A program made the position numbers and the translations under genes. The notes beneath the pieces were generated by a model, which was not told the DNA's origin, searched no databases, and was given only the letters and a program-made list of their open reading frames with translations. Below are positions 17,841-27,014 of a stretch of 64,000 bases of DNA, in pieces. Source of the DNA: Bacillus massiliigorillae (GTDB taxonomy: Bacteria; Bacillota; Bacilli; Bacillales; DSM-1321); the NCBI RefSeq assembly GCF_000380245.2, contig NZ_HG428741.1, positions 2,673,665 through 2,737,664 on the forward strand, given 5' to 3'. Position 1 is the first letter of the stretch. Each line of letters opens with the position of its first letter.

Positions 17841-18326
17841 ATGAATTCTTTTGACAAGTTAGTTTCTCAGCATAATCGTCTCATTTATAAAATCATTCAT
17901 TCTTTAAAGATTTATAAAGAATATGAATATTATTACAACATTGGTTTACAAGCACTTTGGGAAGCGAGTCTAAAGTTCGATGGAAAATCAGCAGCATTTA
18001 CTACTTTCGCCTATTCTGTTATTAAAGGGCGAATATTAAATGAATTAAGATTGGAAAACAAATGGGAAGTTATTAATCAACTCCCAATTGTTGAACCTCA
18101 TTTTTTTAATACTCTACAATATGATACCTATTTAGAGAAAGAATCTATTTTGCACTACTGCAATGGCTTAACACTCAATCAAAAACGTTGGGTTATTCAT
18201 ACATTTATTGATCATGAAACATTAAATGAAATTGCAAGACGTTATTCTGTTAACACATGTGCAGTGAAATCATGGAGACGTGATGCATTAAAAAAGTTAA
18301 AGAAACAACCCCATACATCTAATTAG
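17841..18326 (+). CDS. Small sigma-70-like factor
   Basis: 161 residues from the ATG at 17841, with only a weak AGAAAG upstream. Residues about 1-75 look like sigma region 2: 'SQHNRLIYKIIHSL', 'YYNIGLQALWEASLKFDGKSAAFTTFAYSVIKGRILNELR'-type sequence with the aromatic core-binding and -10 recognition pattern. Residues about 112-158 form a region 4 helix-turn-helix ('DHETLNEIARRYSVNTCAVKSWRRDALKKLKK'). There is no region 3 and no adjacent anti-sigma gene. It resembles SigH/ComX-type or orphan factors more than classical ECF operons. Divergence from a ComK-like gene suggests a linked competence or stress regulon; that is inference. Confidence 0.7.
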   Translation: MNSFDKLVSQHNRLIYKIIHSLKIYKEYEYYYNIGLQALWEASLKFDGKSAAFTTFAYSVIKGRILNELRLENKWEVINQLPIVEPHFFNTLQYDTYLEKESILHYCNGLTLNQKRWVIHTFIDHETLNEIARRYSVNTCAVKSWRRDALKKLKKQPHTSN

Positions 18327-18517
18327 CTTCTGGCTTCTTCTAAATAAGTATAGGTTGTTACTCCTCCATGCTTGGCATTCCCACGAAAATGTTTAAAATC
18401 AGAGCGCTTTACAAGTTGCTCTCGAAAAGTAAGAAAATCTTCTTTTGATACTGTAAACTCAGATATTTCACCTAGTTTTAATTTCTCTAATAGCTCTTCT
18501 GCTTGCTCTTTGTTCAT
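18323..18517 (-). CDS. Unknown 64-residue protein
   Basis: Hydrophilic, with no membrane segment. An amphipathic N-terminus (NKEQAEELLEKLKLGEI) is followed by 'FTVSKEDFLTFREQLVKR' and 'FRGNAKHGGVTTYTYL'. AAAGGGATG precedes the ATG at 18517. It overlaps the stop of the sigma gene by 4 bp, convergent. I recognise no family. Confidence 0.6.
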   Translation of the reverse strand: MNKEQAEELLEKLKLGEISEFTVSKEDFLTFREQLVKRSDFKHFRGNAKHGGVTTYTYLEEARS

Positions 18518-18552
18518 GTTTGCATCCCTTTCTATAGCAAAAAATCTGTAGG

Positions 18553-18588
18553 AAAAATAAGGACCCTATCATATAGGATCCTTATTTT
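18553..18588 (-). terminator. Rho-independent terminator after the chemoreceptor gene
   Basis: AATAAGGAcCCTAT pairs with ATAGGaTCCTTATT around CAT, with T/A-rich flanks on both sides. It is placed just downstream of the methyl-accepting protein gene. Confidence 0.75.
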
Positions 18589-18608
18589 TATTAATTATAA
18601 TTACTACA

Positions 18609-20351
18609 TTATTTTAATTTAAACATCTGAACCTTTTGTTGTAAATAGTCTGCCAGTCTTTCTAAGTTTTCTGCGGATGCTGTTATTTCTTGAATAGAAG
18701 CGGTCTGTTCTTCTGCTGACGACGCAACGTTTTGCGTATATTGCTGTGATGAATTAGAAATGGTCGCGATTTCTTCTGCCGAGCTAACTAGAGCAGACAT
18801 TATTCGTTTAATCTCTACCATGGAAGTAGCAATCCCTCTTGATTGCCGTGAAATATCTGCGATTGACTTTGAAATATCCTGAAAAGCATCACCAGCTTGG
18901 TCAATAACACGTTTCCCTTCCCAAACCGATTCTTTCCCTGTTCCTAATGTTATAACAGCTTGTTTTGTTTCTTCTTGAATTAATTCAATCAATTCACCGA
19001 TATTTCCAGAAGCGTTCGCTGATTGCTCTGCTAATTTTTTCACCTCATTCGCAACAATAGCAAATCCTTTTCCATGCTCACCTGCTCTTGCCGCTTCTAT
19101 TGATGCATTTAAGGCCAATAAATTTGTTTGATCAGCAATTGCCCGTATAAAAATAAGAATCTTCCCGACTTTTTCTGAGTTATCTTGCAATAAAGTAGCG
19201 ATTTTCACCATATTCTCCGTATTTTGAGCAATTGTATTCATATGAAGTATGCCACTATTAATTAATGCATAGCCTTCTTCAATAGTTTTTGAAGATTCTG
19301 ACGCTGCGAGATCAAGTTTTTCCACGCCTTCGCTTATTAAGTCAACACGTTTAGATATTTGTACAGTTTCTGTTAATACTTCATCGATTTGCTGAGACTG
19401 ATCTTCTGTTCCAGCAGCTACTTGAAGCATAGAAGTTGTAATATCTTCAGCTGCCTGACTTGTAAACTCACAACTGGAACTTAATTGTTGGGCCGAAGAA
19501 GCAACTTGATGGGATGAATGATTTATATCCATTACAAGATTTCTAAGATTATCTACCATAACTGTGTAATTTTCTGATAAAGTTCCGACTTCATCATTGT
19601 TTTTCACATTTATGTTAGTAACAGTTAAATTACCCTCCGCTATACGTTTAACTGCGTTTGCGATTTTTCTAAGGGGTATACCAAGATGTCGAGAGAAAAG
19701 AATTATGAAGATGGCACCAATAACTATAGTACAACCAATTGTAATACTTAACATGGTTAATATTTTATTAGCACCGCTATTGAAGTCACTTAAGTAGGAG
19801 CCTGATGCAACTACCCAATTCCAATGAGGATCTTTCTTTGAATATGTGATTTTTGTTGCTAGCTTATTGGGATCTGTTGGAAGAGCCCAATCATAGAGTG
19901 TATACCCTCCATTCTGTAAATCTGCTTTCTTTATAACATCACGAATAAAAAAAACTCCGTCTTTTGATCGTTCGTCATATAAATTATCCCCTTCTCTTAC
20001 CGGATGCATTAACAAATTACCTTTAGCATCAAGAACATACATATATCCATACTCACCAATATCTATGTCTTTTGTAATAGGTCTTTTACCTTCATTATCA
20101 TTTGCTCCCAGAAGTTGCTGTTTCACTTGTTCTTGAGCTTCTTCTAATGTTAATTCTCCATTTTCTACTTTTTTATTAGAAAGCGCTATCATTTTCATGG
20201 CGAAATTAACATCATTTTTCAAGCTGGTTTTAGCTAAGTTATTTAATTCTTGTTTAGAAATTGAATAACCGATTGCGCCGATAATAAGTCCAGGAATAAT
20301 TAACAACATACTACACATCATAACAAGTTTCTTAAAGATAGATAGTCTCAT
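18609..20351 (-). CDS. Methyl-accepting chemotaxis protein with Cache sensor
   Basis: 580 residues. One N-terminal membrane helix (about 8-30), an extracytoplasmic single-Cache domain (about 35-190; 'GEYGYMYVLDAKGNLLMHPV' and 'WNWVVASGSYL'), a second helix (about 197-220), HAMP (about 220-275) and a long signalling domain with the hairpin tip 'IRAIADQTNLLALNASIEAARAGEHGKGFAIVANEVKKLAEQS'-type core. It should report a small ligand to CheA. Its place near ykwC and ptsHI matches mcpC of B. subtilis, but that protein is longer and has a double Cache, so I do not assign the symbol. Confidence 0.92.
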   Translation of the reverse strand: MRLSIFKKLVMMCSMLLIIPGLIIGAIGYSISKQELNNLAKTSLKNDVNFAMKMIALSNKKVENGELTLEEAQEQVKQQLLGANDNEGKRPITKDIDIGEYGYMYVLDAKGNLLMHPVREGDNLYDERSKDGVFFIRDVIKKADLQNGGYTLYDWALPTDPNKLATKITYSKKDPHWNWVVASGSYLSDFNSGANKILTMLSITIGCTIVIGAIFIILFSRHLGIPLRKIANAVKRIAEGNLTVTNINVKNNDEVGTLSENYTVMVDNLRNLVMDINHSSHQVASSAQQLSSSCEFTSQAAEDITTSMLQVAAGTEDQSQQIDEVLTETVQISKRVDLISEGVEKLDLAASESSKTIEEGYALINSGILHMNTIAQNTENMVKIATLLQDNSEKVGKILIFIRAIADQTNLLALNASIEAARAGEHGKGFAIVANEVKKLAEQSANASGNIGELIELIQEETKQAVITLGTGKESVWEGKRVIDQAGDAFQDISKSIADISRQSRGIATSMVEIKRIMSALVSSAEEIATISNSSQQYTQNVASSAEEQTASIQEITASAENLERLADYLQQKVQMFKLK

Positions 20352-20712
20352 TGGCCCCCTCCTTCATCCTTATTATGTCAATTAAATCTATTTTAAGATA
20401 GATGATAGCATAAAACAATAATCATATTTCCCAAAAATGAAAATTACTTTTTACCCATAGATAAAAAATTTTCACATTGAGAACTATTACCAGCTTATTT
20501 TTTCTTACTAGCTTGGCAATCGCTTGTTTTTACATTAATTTGAAAAGAATATTCAAAAAACACTTTACGTTTTATGCAAAATAGTGCAAACTGTTAAGTA
20601 TATTTTTAAATATTTGATTTCACTCAAAAATTTATATTCTTTAAGTCATGGAAATTCATACGAGCAAACTGTTCTAATTACAAAGAAAAAATAGAATGCT
20701 AAAGGTGTGATT
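20352..20712. other. Intergenic region between the chemoreceptor gene and ykvS
   Basis: About 360 bp, AT-rich, between divergent genes, so both promoters should be here. I see no convincing sigma-D motif for the chemoreceptor and no hidden gene or stable hairpin. Confidence 0.45.
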
Positions 20713-20901
20713 ATGATGAAAATAGCACAAATAGGGAACTTAATTGAATTCAAAGGTGGATTACAAGGGATTGTAGAAAAGGTAAACGAAAATTCCGTAA
20801 TTGTTGACTTAACATATATGGAGAATTATCGTGATCTTGAACTTGAACAAAAAACAGTAGTAAATCATAAGAATTACAAAATTATTAATTTAACTAGTTG
20901 A
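20713..20901 (+). CDS. ykvS: YkvS/DUF2187 family protein
   Basis: 62 residues from the ATG at 20713 (or the next ATG at 20716) behind AAAGGTG; a GTG at 20707 is possible. The sequence 'IGNLIEFKGGLQGIVEKVNENSVIVDLT' followed by 'KTVVNHKNYKII' matches the DUF2187 pattern of small Bacillus proteins, a compact beta-barrel-like domain. No function is established. A terminator follows directly. Confidence 0.82.
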   Translation: MMKIAQIGNLIEFKGGLQGIVEKVNENSVIVDLTYMENYRDLELEQKTVVNHKNYKIINLTS

Positions 20902-20939
20902 TAAAAGTAAACGTTTGCATTTTATCATTGGTGAAACTT

Positions 20940-20970
20940 GAAAGAGAGTCGCAATATCCGGCTCTCTTTT
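20940..20970 (+). terminator. Rho-independent terminator after ykvS
   Basis: AAAGAGAG (20941-20948) pairs with CTCTCTTT (20962-20969). A short T run follows on the plus strand. Confidence 0.75.
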
Positions 20971-21109
20971 ACATTTAGCCTTGAATTATACACAGTTTTT
21001 TCGTTTACATGCCCTCATTTTGTTATATTGTATTGTAATATGGTTATTAATAAAATAAAATAACAACTATTATATTGCACTTCAACTAACTAGGAGGGAA
21101 AATCAATAC

Positions 21110-21730
21110 ATGAAATCATGTGCCAAGGATGGTAGATTAATTCTTGGGTTAATCAGCGCACATATACTTATATATATAACGTATCATAATACAACAGCCG
21201 TATTTTGGTATTTATACACAGCTAGTATTCTATTCTGTGTCAGTATAGCTATTACTTCAGAGAAAAATAAAGACATCCAATCTTCAATTAAAGAGAGTAT
21301 TTTATACGGAGTCCTTTCAGGCGTTTTAATATATGCGATATTTGCACTTGGAAATACCATTATTCAATGGTTAGATATTTCATCTCTAACTAAAGATATT
21401 TCACGATTATATAAGCATTATAGCCCTTCACTTATATGGCATTTTATTGTGCTATTCCTGGTTATTATTCCAGGAGAAGAAATCTTTTGGAGAGGCTTTG
21501 TACAGAAAAGAATTAATGAGTATTTTCAAGGAAAATCAACGATTATCATTGCGACTGTTTTGTATGCACTACCTATGATTTATTCTCAAAATATCGCATT
21601 AATACTTGCTGGATTAACAGCTGGATTCATTTGGGCAGTATTGTACCAATGGAAGAGAAGTTTATCGCTAGTTATAATTTCTCACTTAATTTTTGATTTT
21701 TTATTACTGGTTATATTCCCATTTAGATAA
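21110..21730 (+). CDS. CPBP family intramembrane metalloprotease
   Basis: 206 residues with about six membrane helices. The active-site motifs are intact: IPGEEIFWRG (EExxxR) near residue 123 and the downstream HLIFD histidine (SHLIFDFL) near the C-terminus. These place it in the CAAX protease/Abi family of type II CAAX-like enzymes. Members process prenylated proteins in eukaryotes; in bacteria they mature or give immunity to peptides. No bacteriocin gene is nearby. A strong AGGAGGG lies upstream and a terminator downstream, so it is monocistronic. Confidence 0.87.
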   Translation: MKSCAKDGRLILGLISAHILIYITYHNTTAVFWYLYTASILFCVSIAITSEKNKDIQSSIKESILYGVLSGVLIYAIFALGNTIIQWLDISSLTKDISRLYKHYSPSLIWHFIVLFLVIIPGEEIFWRGFVQKRINEYFQGKSTIIIATVLYALPMIYSQNIALILAGLTAGFIWAVLYQWKRSLSLVIISHLIFDFLLLVIFPFR

Positions 21731-21751
21731 TCATAATCAATTGCAAAATAC

Positions 21752-21788
21752 AACAATCAGTTCTATAGATTGAATAGAACTGATTGTT
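21752..21788 (+). terminator. Rho-independent terminator after the CPBP gene
   Basis: AACAATCAGTTCTAT (21752-21766) pairs exactly with ATAGAACTGATTGTT (21774-21788). Confidence 0.85.
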
Positions 21789-21899
21789 ATATTACATAAT
21801 CAATTTTAGTTTTCATAATTTTTACTCAAGTAATGTTACAAGAGACACAAAATACTTGGTATGATAGATATGAAGTTTACTATATTTGGAGGAATGAAC

Positions 21900-22652
21900 A
21901 TGAAAAAACTACCTTTAGTAATTTCCCTAATGGGTCTTCTACTTGTAGCTGGATGTGGTAATGACTCTGCAAGCGATGAAGGTAAGGAATCAAAGCCGTC
22001 GAGCGATGTTACTACTACTAATGAAACAAAACCAAAGACTGATGATCAAACGACTTCTAATAAAGAGCCAGAAAACGATGTAAGCAAGGAAACTAACAAT
22101 ACTCCATCTGAAAAGGAGACAACTTCAAATTCTGATACAAACACTACAGTAGAAAATGAAAAGAATTTAACTGAAAATAATCAAAAAGTTGAAAATACTA
22201 CTGAAAAAATGATGAAATATCAATTACAAGGTCAGACAAAAGAAGAAAGTGCAAAATTATCAACAAGTGAAAATCAAGGGTATAAGATGTATCTTCTTCC
22301 TGAATACGAGCTTACAGGTGAAGAGCCAGGTAAAGATATGTTATACTTAAAAAATGCAGAACATATTTCTATGAGAATAGAATTATTACAAGAAAATCCG
22401 AATTGGGCTGTGTATGAGGAGAATATTCCAACTGAATTAGGAGACACAAATAGTACTATAACTAGTCCAACAGAATCAGCACTGCAAATTCCAAATGCTA
22501 AAATATATGAGGCTAGTAATGGTCAGGATCGCGTTACAATTTATCTAATTCAAGATGCCAAGCAACCTATGAAACTAACCATCTTCACAACTGAAAATGA
22601 AGACTACCGTATTCCAATGGTTGAAATGGCAAAAACAATTGTAAAGCAGTAA
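21900..22652 (+). CDS. Lipoprotein with acidic Thr/Asn-rich linker
   Basis: 250 residues from the ATG at 21900, 8 bases after GGAGG; an ATG two codons upstream is also possible. The signal peptide ends in the lipobox LLVAGC, so the protein should be lipidated and held on the outer face of the membrane. Residues about 20-110 are a low-complexity, acidic, Thr/Ser/Asn/Lys-rich linker. The C-terminal about 135 residues form a compact domain ('YKMYLLPEYELTGEEPGKDMLYLKN', 'SMRIELLQENPNW', 'MKLTIFTTENEDYRIPMVEMAKTI') that I cannot assign. It is monocistronic and ends before a strong terminator. Confidence 0.8.
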   Translation: MKKLPLVISLMGLLLVAGCGNDSASDEGKESKPSSDVTTTNETKPKTDDQTTSNKEPENDVSKETNNTPSEKETTSNSDTNTTVENEKNLTENNQKVENTTEKMMKYQLQGQTKEESAKLSTSENQGYKMYLLPEYELTGEEPGKDMLYLKNAEHISMRIELLQENPNWAVYEENIPTELGDTNSTITSPTESALQIPNAKIYEASNGQDRVTIYLIQDAKQPMKLTIFTTENEDYRIPMVEMAKTIVKQ

Positions 22653-22670
22653 TAATGAATAATCGGCAGA

Positions 22671-22694
22671 TAGTGACCCCAAAATGTTGGACAC
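22671..22694. mobile_element. Possible solo end of an IS3-family (IS150-like) element
   Basis: TGACCCCAAAATGTTGGACA resembles the terminal repeats of IS150-type elements, which end in a pattern like TGCACCC...TTGTTGGAC. No transposase or second end is nearby, so at most it is a relic. It lies between the lipoprotein stop and its terminator. Confidence 0.25.
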
Positions 22695-22711
22695 ACGCCA
22701 AATTATATATT

Positions 22712-22756
22712 AAAAGGCTTCCCAAAAGCGTTATAATCGCTTTTGGGAAGCCTTTT
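22712..22756. terminator. Strong bidirectional terminator
   Basis: AAAAGGCTTCCCAAAAGCG pairs exactly with its complement ending in CCTTTT at 22755. It lies between the convergent lipoprotein and ykvI genes. Confidence 0.9.
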
Positions 22757-22808
22757 TCAATTACTTACTCATCGAAAAGATAACTTAAACCTTTGCCATT
22801 CAAAATAG

Positions 22809-23840
22809 CTATTCTTTACTCCGAAACAATAATAGTAAAAACACTAAACTTACATATCCAAATAGCGGATATAAAACGGATAATAATGTTCGATATTGTA
22901 TGAGACTCACTAAATATGCTGCTAGTAATAATGCCAAAAATATTGACATGCTTTTCACATTAATGTATTTTTGCAACTGCTTTTCCAAGCCAAATATATT
23001 CCCTACTAACGAACTGAATATTTCACCATAAATAACAAAGATAAATACCCAATAAAAAGGAGTCGCTACACTCTTCATTAACTCCGCACTTGGAATATCA
23101 TATTCTAAAATATTAGGAAGTGTAATTAATGATAGATGACTTGTTAATAAAATAAGTGTTAAGCAAATTCCACCTAACACTCCCCCACTTCGTATTATTG
23201 AAGGATTCTTTATTTCATATGCAACAGGAACAAGTACGGCCTGAGCAAGCGCTAAATTAAACGCACTATACAAAAAAGGGGATATAATACTCTTTAAATA
23301 ATTAATCTCATTAGATATATATACAAAATCTTGAAAATAACCTGGCGTTCCTATTACTTGAACAAATAGTAACACACTGAACATAATCATAGAAGGGACA
23401 ACCAACATATTCACAACAACTAAACCTTTAATTCCATTATGTAATACGATTAACGCTACAATTGCCGTAATCGCTACCCCTATCATTTTAGGCACCCCTA
23501 CCTGCTCTTCAAACACTGCACCTGCTCCAGATAACATTACAGCTGTTACACCGAACAACATAACAAAAAATAAAATATTAATAAAAGGGCTCCATCTCTT
23601 ACCAAACAAATGATTGTTTACTTCTTCATATGTTTTAGCATTTATAGATACAGAGAGTAACATAATTTTAGTACCTAATACTATAAATAAATAGCCAGCT
23701 AATAAAATAGATAGGAACCCTATAAATCCATATTTCGTGAAAAACTCAATAATTTCTCTTCCGGTTGCAAAACCCGCTCCTACTACTGTTCCTACATAAA
23801 CAGCGGCAATTTGCCAAGCACCTGATAACTTAGAACGCAT
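22809..23840 (-). CDS. ykvI: YkvI family membrane protein
   Basis: 343 residues from the ATG at 23840, chosen because GGAGG lies 9 bases upstream; the frame extends 29 codons further without a site. About ten hydrophobic segments are present. The N-terminus 'WQIAAVYVGTVVGAGFATGREIIEFFTKYGFIGF' is typical of YkvI and related APC-superfamily proteins, with the unwound first helix (GAGFATG) that binds the substrate in LeuT-fold carriers. An amino acid or amine is a reasonable guess, but no transport activity is known to me. It is divergent from the following kinase gene. Confidence 0.8.
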   Translation of the reverse strand: MRSKLSGAWQIAAVYVGTVVGAGFATGREIIEFFTKYGFIGFLSILLAGYLFIVLGTKIMLLSVSINAKTYEEVNNHLFGKRWSPFINILFFVMLFGVTAVMLSGAGAVFEEQVGVPKMIGVAITAIVALIVLHNGIKGLVVVNMLVVPSMIMFSVLLFVQVIGTPGYFQDFVYISNEINYLKSIISPFLYSAFNLALAQAVLVPVAYEIKNPSIIRSGGVLGGICLTLILLTSHLSLITLPNILEYDIPSAELMKSVATPFYWVFIFVIYGEIFSSLVGNIFGLEKQLQKYINVKSMSIFLALLLAAYLVSLIQYRTLLSVLYPLFGYVSLVFLLLLFRSKE

Positions 23841-24081
23841 GCCAAGCCCCTCCTTACTACATTGTATGAAGTGGGCAAAGAAAATAGACAAGCTAAAATA
23901 AGAATTCCTCAGGAAACAGACTCTCACTAAATATCGATGTGTATAAGTTTATCTAATAGGGGAAAAAGGATCTGTTTGTTATAATGGTATATGCAGAAAA
24001 TTACCAAGTTCATACATTGCAAATTTTTTCATTATTATAAATATATATAGCTAGATATCTTCTAATAGAAAGAGTGTCAAC

Positions 24082-25569
24082 ATGAATATAATACGGAAAA
24101 ACATATTTCTATATACAGCCATCATTATTATTCCAACTATATTAGCAGTTTTATTATTCAAACAATACTTAGAGAATCAAGAAAAATTAGAATTACAACA
24201 AGATACACTCAAATTAGGTGAGCTACAGCAACAGTATATTCAAACATTAATAAAAGAAACAGTTAAAAGTCTTGATGTATTATCTATTGTTTCTTTAGAT
24301 TTTGTGAATAAAAAGGAGGATATGAAAAGTTTATTGCTCAAAACAAAAAAAACCGATAAGAGATATGGGGATCTTTATCTCGTCAATGCAAAGGGGGTTG
24401 TAGTAACAGGCACGAAAGATGATTACAACGGAATAGAAGTAAGAGATAGTTATATAAAATCCTGTGCTAAACTTAAGCAAGCACAAGTAACCGTTGTAAA
24501 AGAAGATGGCTATAAAAAACTTATAACCGTTTGTAATCCAGTACTAGATGAGAATAATGCTATTTCTAGTTTTCTACTTGTTCAATTAAAGCTCGAATAT
24601 ATACAGAGCGTCCTTGAACTGTTAACTCCACAAATAGCAGTAAAGATAACCGACCAATTTGACAATAAAATATTCACAATCAATGATGATTTAAAGGTTG
24701 GAGATTATCAACAATCAATGCCGTTTGAGGATTTACCGTGGAAGTTACATATAAATCATCCACAACAGGAAATTAACATTGATTCAAATACAATCTTGCA
24801 ATTTACTATTGTCTTCCTTATTGTAACGCATATCATATTTTTCGTGATTCAGTTTATGTTATTACAGCGTGATGCGATTAGACAAAAAAAGATACACGAA
24901 AGTCAAAAATTAAAAATGTTAGGTACTCTAGCAGCTACTACTGCTCATGAAATCAAAAACCCATTAACAGGTATAAAAGGATTAGTACAGCTATTAAGTG
25001 AAAAGTATCAAAATAATCAAGACCAAATGTATTTCTCAGTTATTCAACAAGAAATAACACGAATTAATGAAATTGTTAATGAATTTCTTGTACTAGGGAA
25101 ACCAAGTGCTCATCCACTTGAAATTGTTGATTTAAAAGCTGTCGTAGCCGAAATTCAACCCATATTACAAGTAGAATCTAATAACCATTCTACGATTCTT
25201 TACGTTAACAATACGGAAGAAGATCTATTTGTTTGTTGTTTGAAGGATCAAATCAAACAAGTAATTCTTAATATTACTAAAAACAGCTTTGAAGCTTCTA
25301 GCCCTGGTGATCAAGTTGCTATCTCTGTTGCTAAGGAGCAAGCTAACGCTATTCTTACTATTGAAGATAATGGAAAAGGAATGTCAAAAAGCACATTAAA
25401 GAAAATTTTTGAACCCTTTTATACGACTAAAAACTATGGAACGGGTTTAGGACTTTATGTTTGTAAAAGAATTATTACAAACTTTAACGGAACCATTACT
25501 ATTAATAGCAAACGACATATCGGAACTACAATTACGATTGTTTTACCTATAGTGGATTCTAAGAAATAG
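24082..25569 (+). CDS. Cache-domain sporulation-type histidine kinase
   Basis: 495 residues. A membrane helix (about 8-27), an extracytoplasmic region of about 215 residues with Cache-like modules ('YGDLYLVNAKGVVVTGTKDDYNG', 'TVCNPVLDENNAISSFLLVQL'), and a second helix (about 240-263) precede the kinase. The phospho-histidine is in TTAHEIKNPLTGIKGL near residue 290. The ATPase shows NITKNSFEAS, DNGKGM and GTGLGLYVCKRI. There is no HAMP, PAS or adjacent response regulator. That matches Bacillus phosphorelay kinases of the KinD kind that sense an external ligand. The MFS gene follows 62 bp later on the same strand and may be cotranscribed. Confidence 0.82.
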   Translation: MNIIRKNIFLYTAIIIIPTILAVLLFKQYLENQEKLELQQDTLKLGELQQQYIQTLIKETVKSLDVLSIVSLDFVNKKEDMKSLLLKTKKTDKRYGDLYLVNAKGVVVTGTKDDYNGIEVRDSYIKSCAKLKQAQVTVVKEDGYKKLITVCNPVLDENNAISSFLLVQLKLEYIQSVLELLTPQIAVKITDQFDNKIFTINDDLKVGDYQQSMPFEDLPWKLHINHPQQEINIDSNTILQFTIVFLIVTHIIFFVIQFMLLQRDAIRQKKIHESQKLKMLGTLAATTAHEIKNPLTGIKGLVQLLSEKYQNNQDQMYFSVIQQEITRINEIVNEFLVLGKPSAHPLEIVDLKAVVAEIQPILQVESNNHSTILYVNNTEEDLFVCCLKDQIKQVILNITKNSFEASSPGDQVAISVAKEQANAILTIEDNGKGMSKSTLKKIFEPFYTTKNYGTGLGLYVCKRIITNFNGTITINSKRHIGTTITIVLPIVDSKK

Positions 25570-25631
25570 ACAATCTAATCAATTTGTTGCTCCTTTACGG
25601 TCATATCATTATTAACGAGGAGGATGAGACT

Positions 25632-26858
25632 ATGGGTAGTTCCATTAGTAACATACAACCAAATACAATATCTAAACAAGCGAATCAAACAGCTTATAAA
25701 TTTTTATTTATCATGGGTTTTTGCCATTTATTAAATGATACCCTTCAAGCCGTTGTGCCTGCCATGTTCCCAATCTTAGAAAAAGAATTACTGTTATCAT
25801 ATACACAACTTGGCTTAATTGCCTTCTCTTTGAACATGGTTTCTTCAGTTATGCAGCCTATTGTTGGCTGGTATACGGATAGTAGACCAATGCCTTATGC
25901 ACTTCCTATAGCTATGTTAAGTACAATGATTGGAATGATACTACTCGCCACTGCTCCATCTTATAATATGATTATCGTATCTGTTATTTTAATAGGAATA
26001 GGCTCTGCAATCTTTCATCCAGAAGGTTCTAGAGTAGTACATATGGCAGCTGGATCTAAGAAGGGACTTGCACAATCCATCTATCAAGTTGGTGGTAATG
26101 GCGGTCAAGCACTTGCTCCACTTATTACTGCATTAATATTATTACCAATTGGACAAATTGCTGGACTTACTTTCGCTCCACTAGCATTACTAGCAAGTCT
26201 GTTATTATTCTATATCGCTCGTTGGTATGCAAAACAAATTAAATTATTCCCTAAAGCAAAGAAAAAAGCTGGTGACTCTAAAAAACTTTCTTCAAGAGTC
26301 TGGACAGCTTTAGGCATCATTTTATTCTTAATCTTTGCACGCTCTTGGTACATATCAGCAATGACCAATTTTTTTGCTTTTTACATGATGAAGCAATACG
26401 ATTTCTCTGCAGGACGAGCACAAATTTTTATATTTGTATTTCTACTTGCAGGAGCTTGTGGTACATTTTTTGGCGGCCCACTAGCAGACCGATTTGGTAA
26501 AAAGACAATTATTGTTATATCTATGCTTGCCTCAGCTCCTTTAACCGCTATTTTACCTTTTGTACCTTCTTATATTGCCTTATTACTATTGCTGATAATT
26601 GGCTTTATTTTAATGTCGAGCTTCTCTGTAACGGTTGTTTACGCCCAAGAGCTTGTACCTGGTAAAGTTGGCACAATGGCTGGTTTAACCGTAGGATTAG
26701 CATTCGGAATGGGGGCTATTGGCTCCATTGTAATTGGAAGTATGGCGGATAATATGGGACTTGTTGCAACAATTCAATTGATGGGATTTCTACCACTATT
26801 AGGATGCTTAAGCTTTTTATTACCTTCTGATCAATCTTTGCGAACAAAAACTAATTAG
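25632..26858 (+). CDS. MFS exporter, fosmidomycin resistance protein (Fsr)-like
   Basis: 408 residues from the ATG at 25632 after AGGAGG. Twelve membrane segments are visible. 'FCHLLNDTLQAVVPAMFPIL' at the start of helix 1 and 'IFHPEGSRVVHMAAG' after helix 4 are strong signatures of the Fsr subfamily. 'GGPLADRFGKKTIIVISML' is the MFS A-type loop in the second half. E. coli Fsr exports fosmidomycin, a phosphonate antibiotic. The natural substrate here is unknown. Upstream neighbour is a kinase gene that might share a transcript. Confidence 0.83.
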   Translation: MGSSISNIQPNTISKQANQTAYKFLFIMGFCHLLNDTLQAVVPAMFPILEKELLLSYTQLGLIAFSLNMVSSVMQPIVGWYTDSRPMPYALPIAMLSTMIGMILLATAPSYNMIIVSVILIGIGSAIFHPEGSRVVHMAAGSKKGLAQSIYQVGGNGGQALAPLITALILLPIGQIAGLTFAPLALLASLLLFYIARWYAKQIKLFPKAKKKAGDSKKLSSRVWTALGIILFLIFARSWYISAMTNFFAFYMMKQYDFSAGRAQIFIFVFLLAGACGTFFGGPLADRFGKKTIIVISMLASAPLTAILPFVPSYIALLLLLIIGFILMSSFSVTVVYAQELVPGKVGTMAGLTVGLAFGMGAIGSIVIGSMADNMGLVATIQLMGFLPLLGCLSFLLPSDQSLRTKTN

Positions 26859-27014
26859 ATGTAATTTTTTTATAGGAATATTTAAGAATGATTTAAATTT
26901 CTTTTGAAGTAACATAATTTCTTACAAATGAAATACACTAATGTATACAAGCTATTCAGTATGATTGACTCAACACTACAGCCATTATAATGAATCTAAG
27001 AACGGAGATATTTA

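Noticed and set aside
1206..20571. An identical 17-base sequence, AAAAAACACTTTACGTT, at 1206-1222 and 20555-20571, each in a divergent intergenic region
   Set aside because: In 64 kb of AT-rich DNA a few exact 17-base matches are expected by chance, and the flanks do not match.
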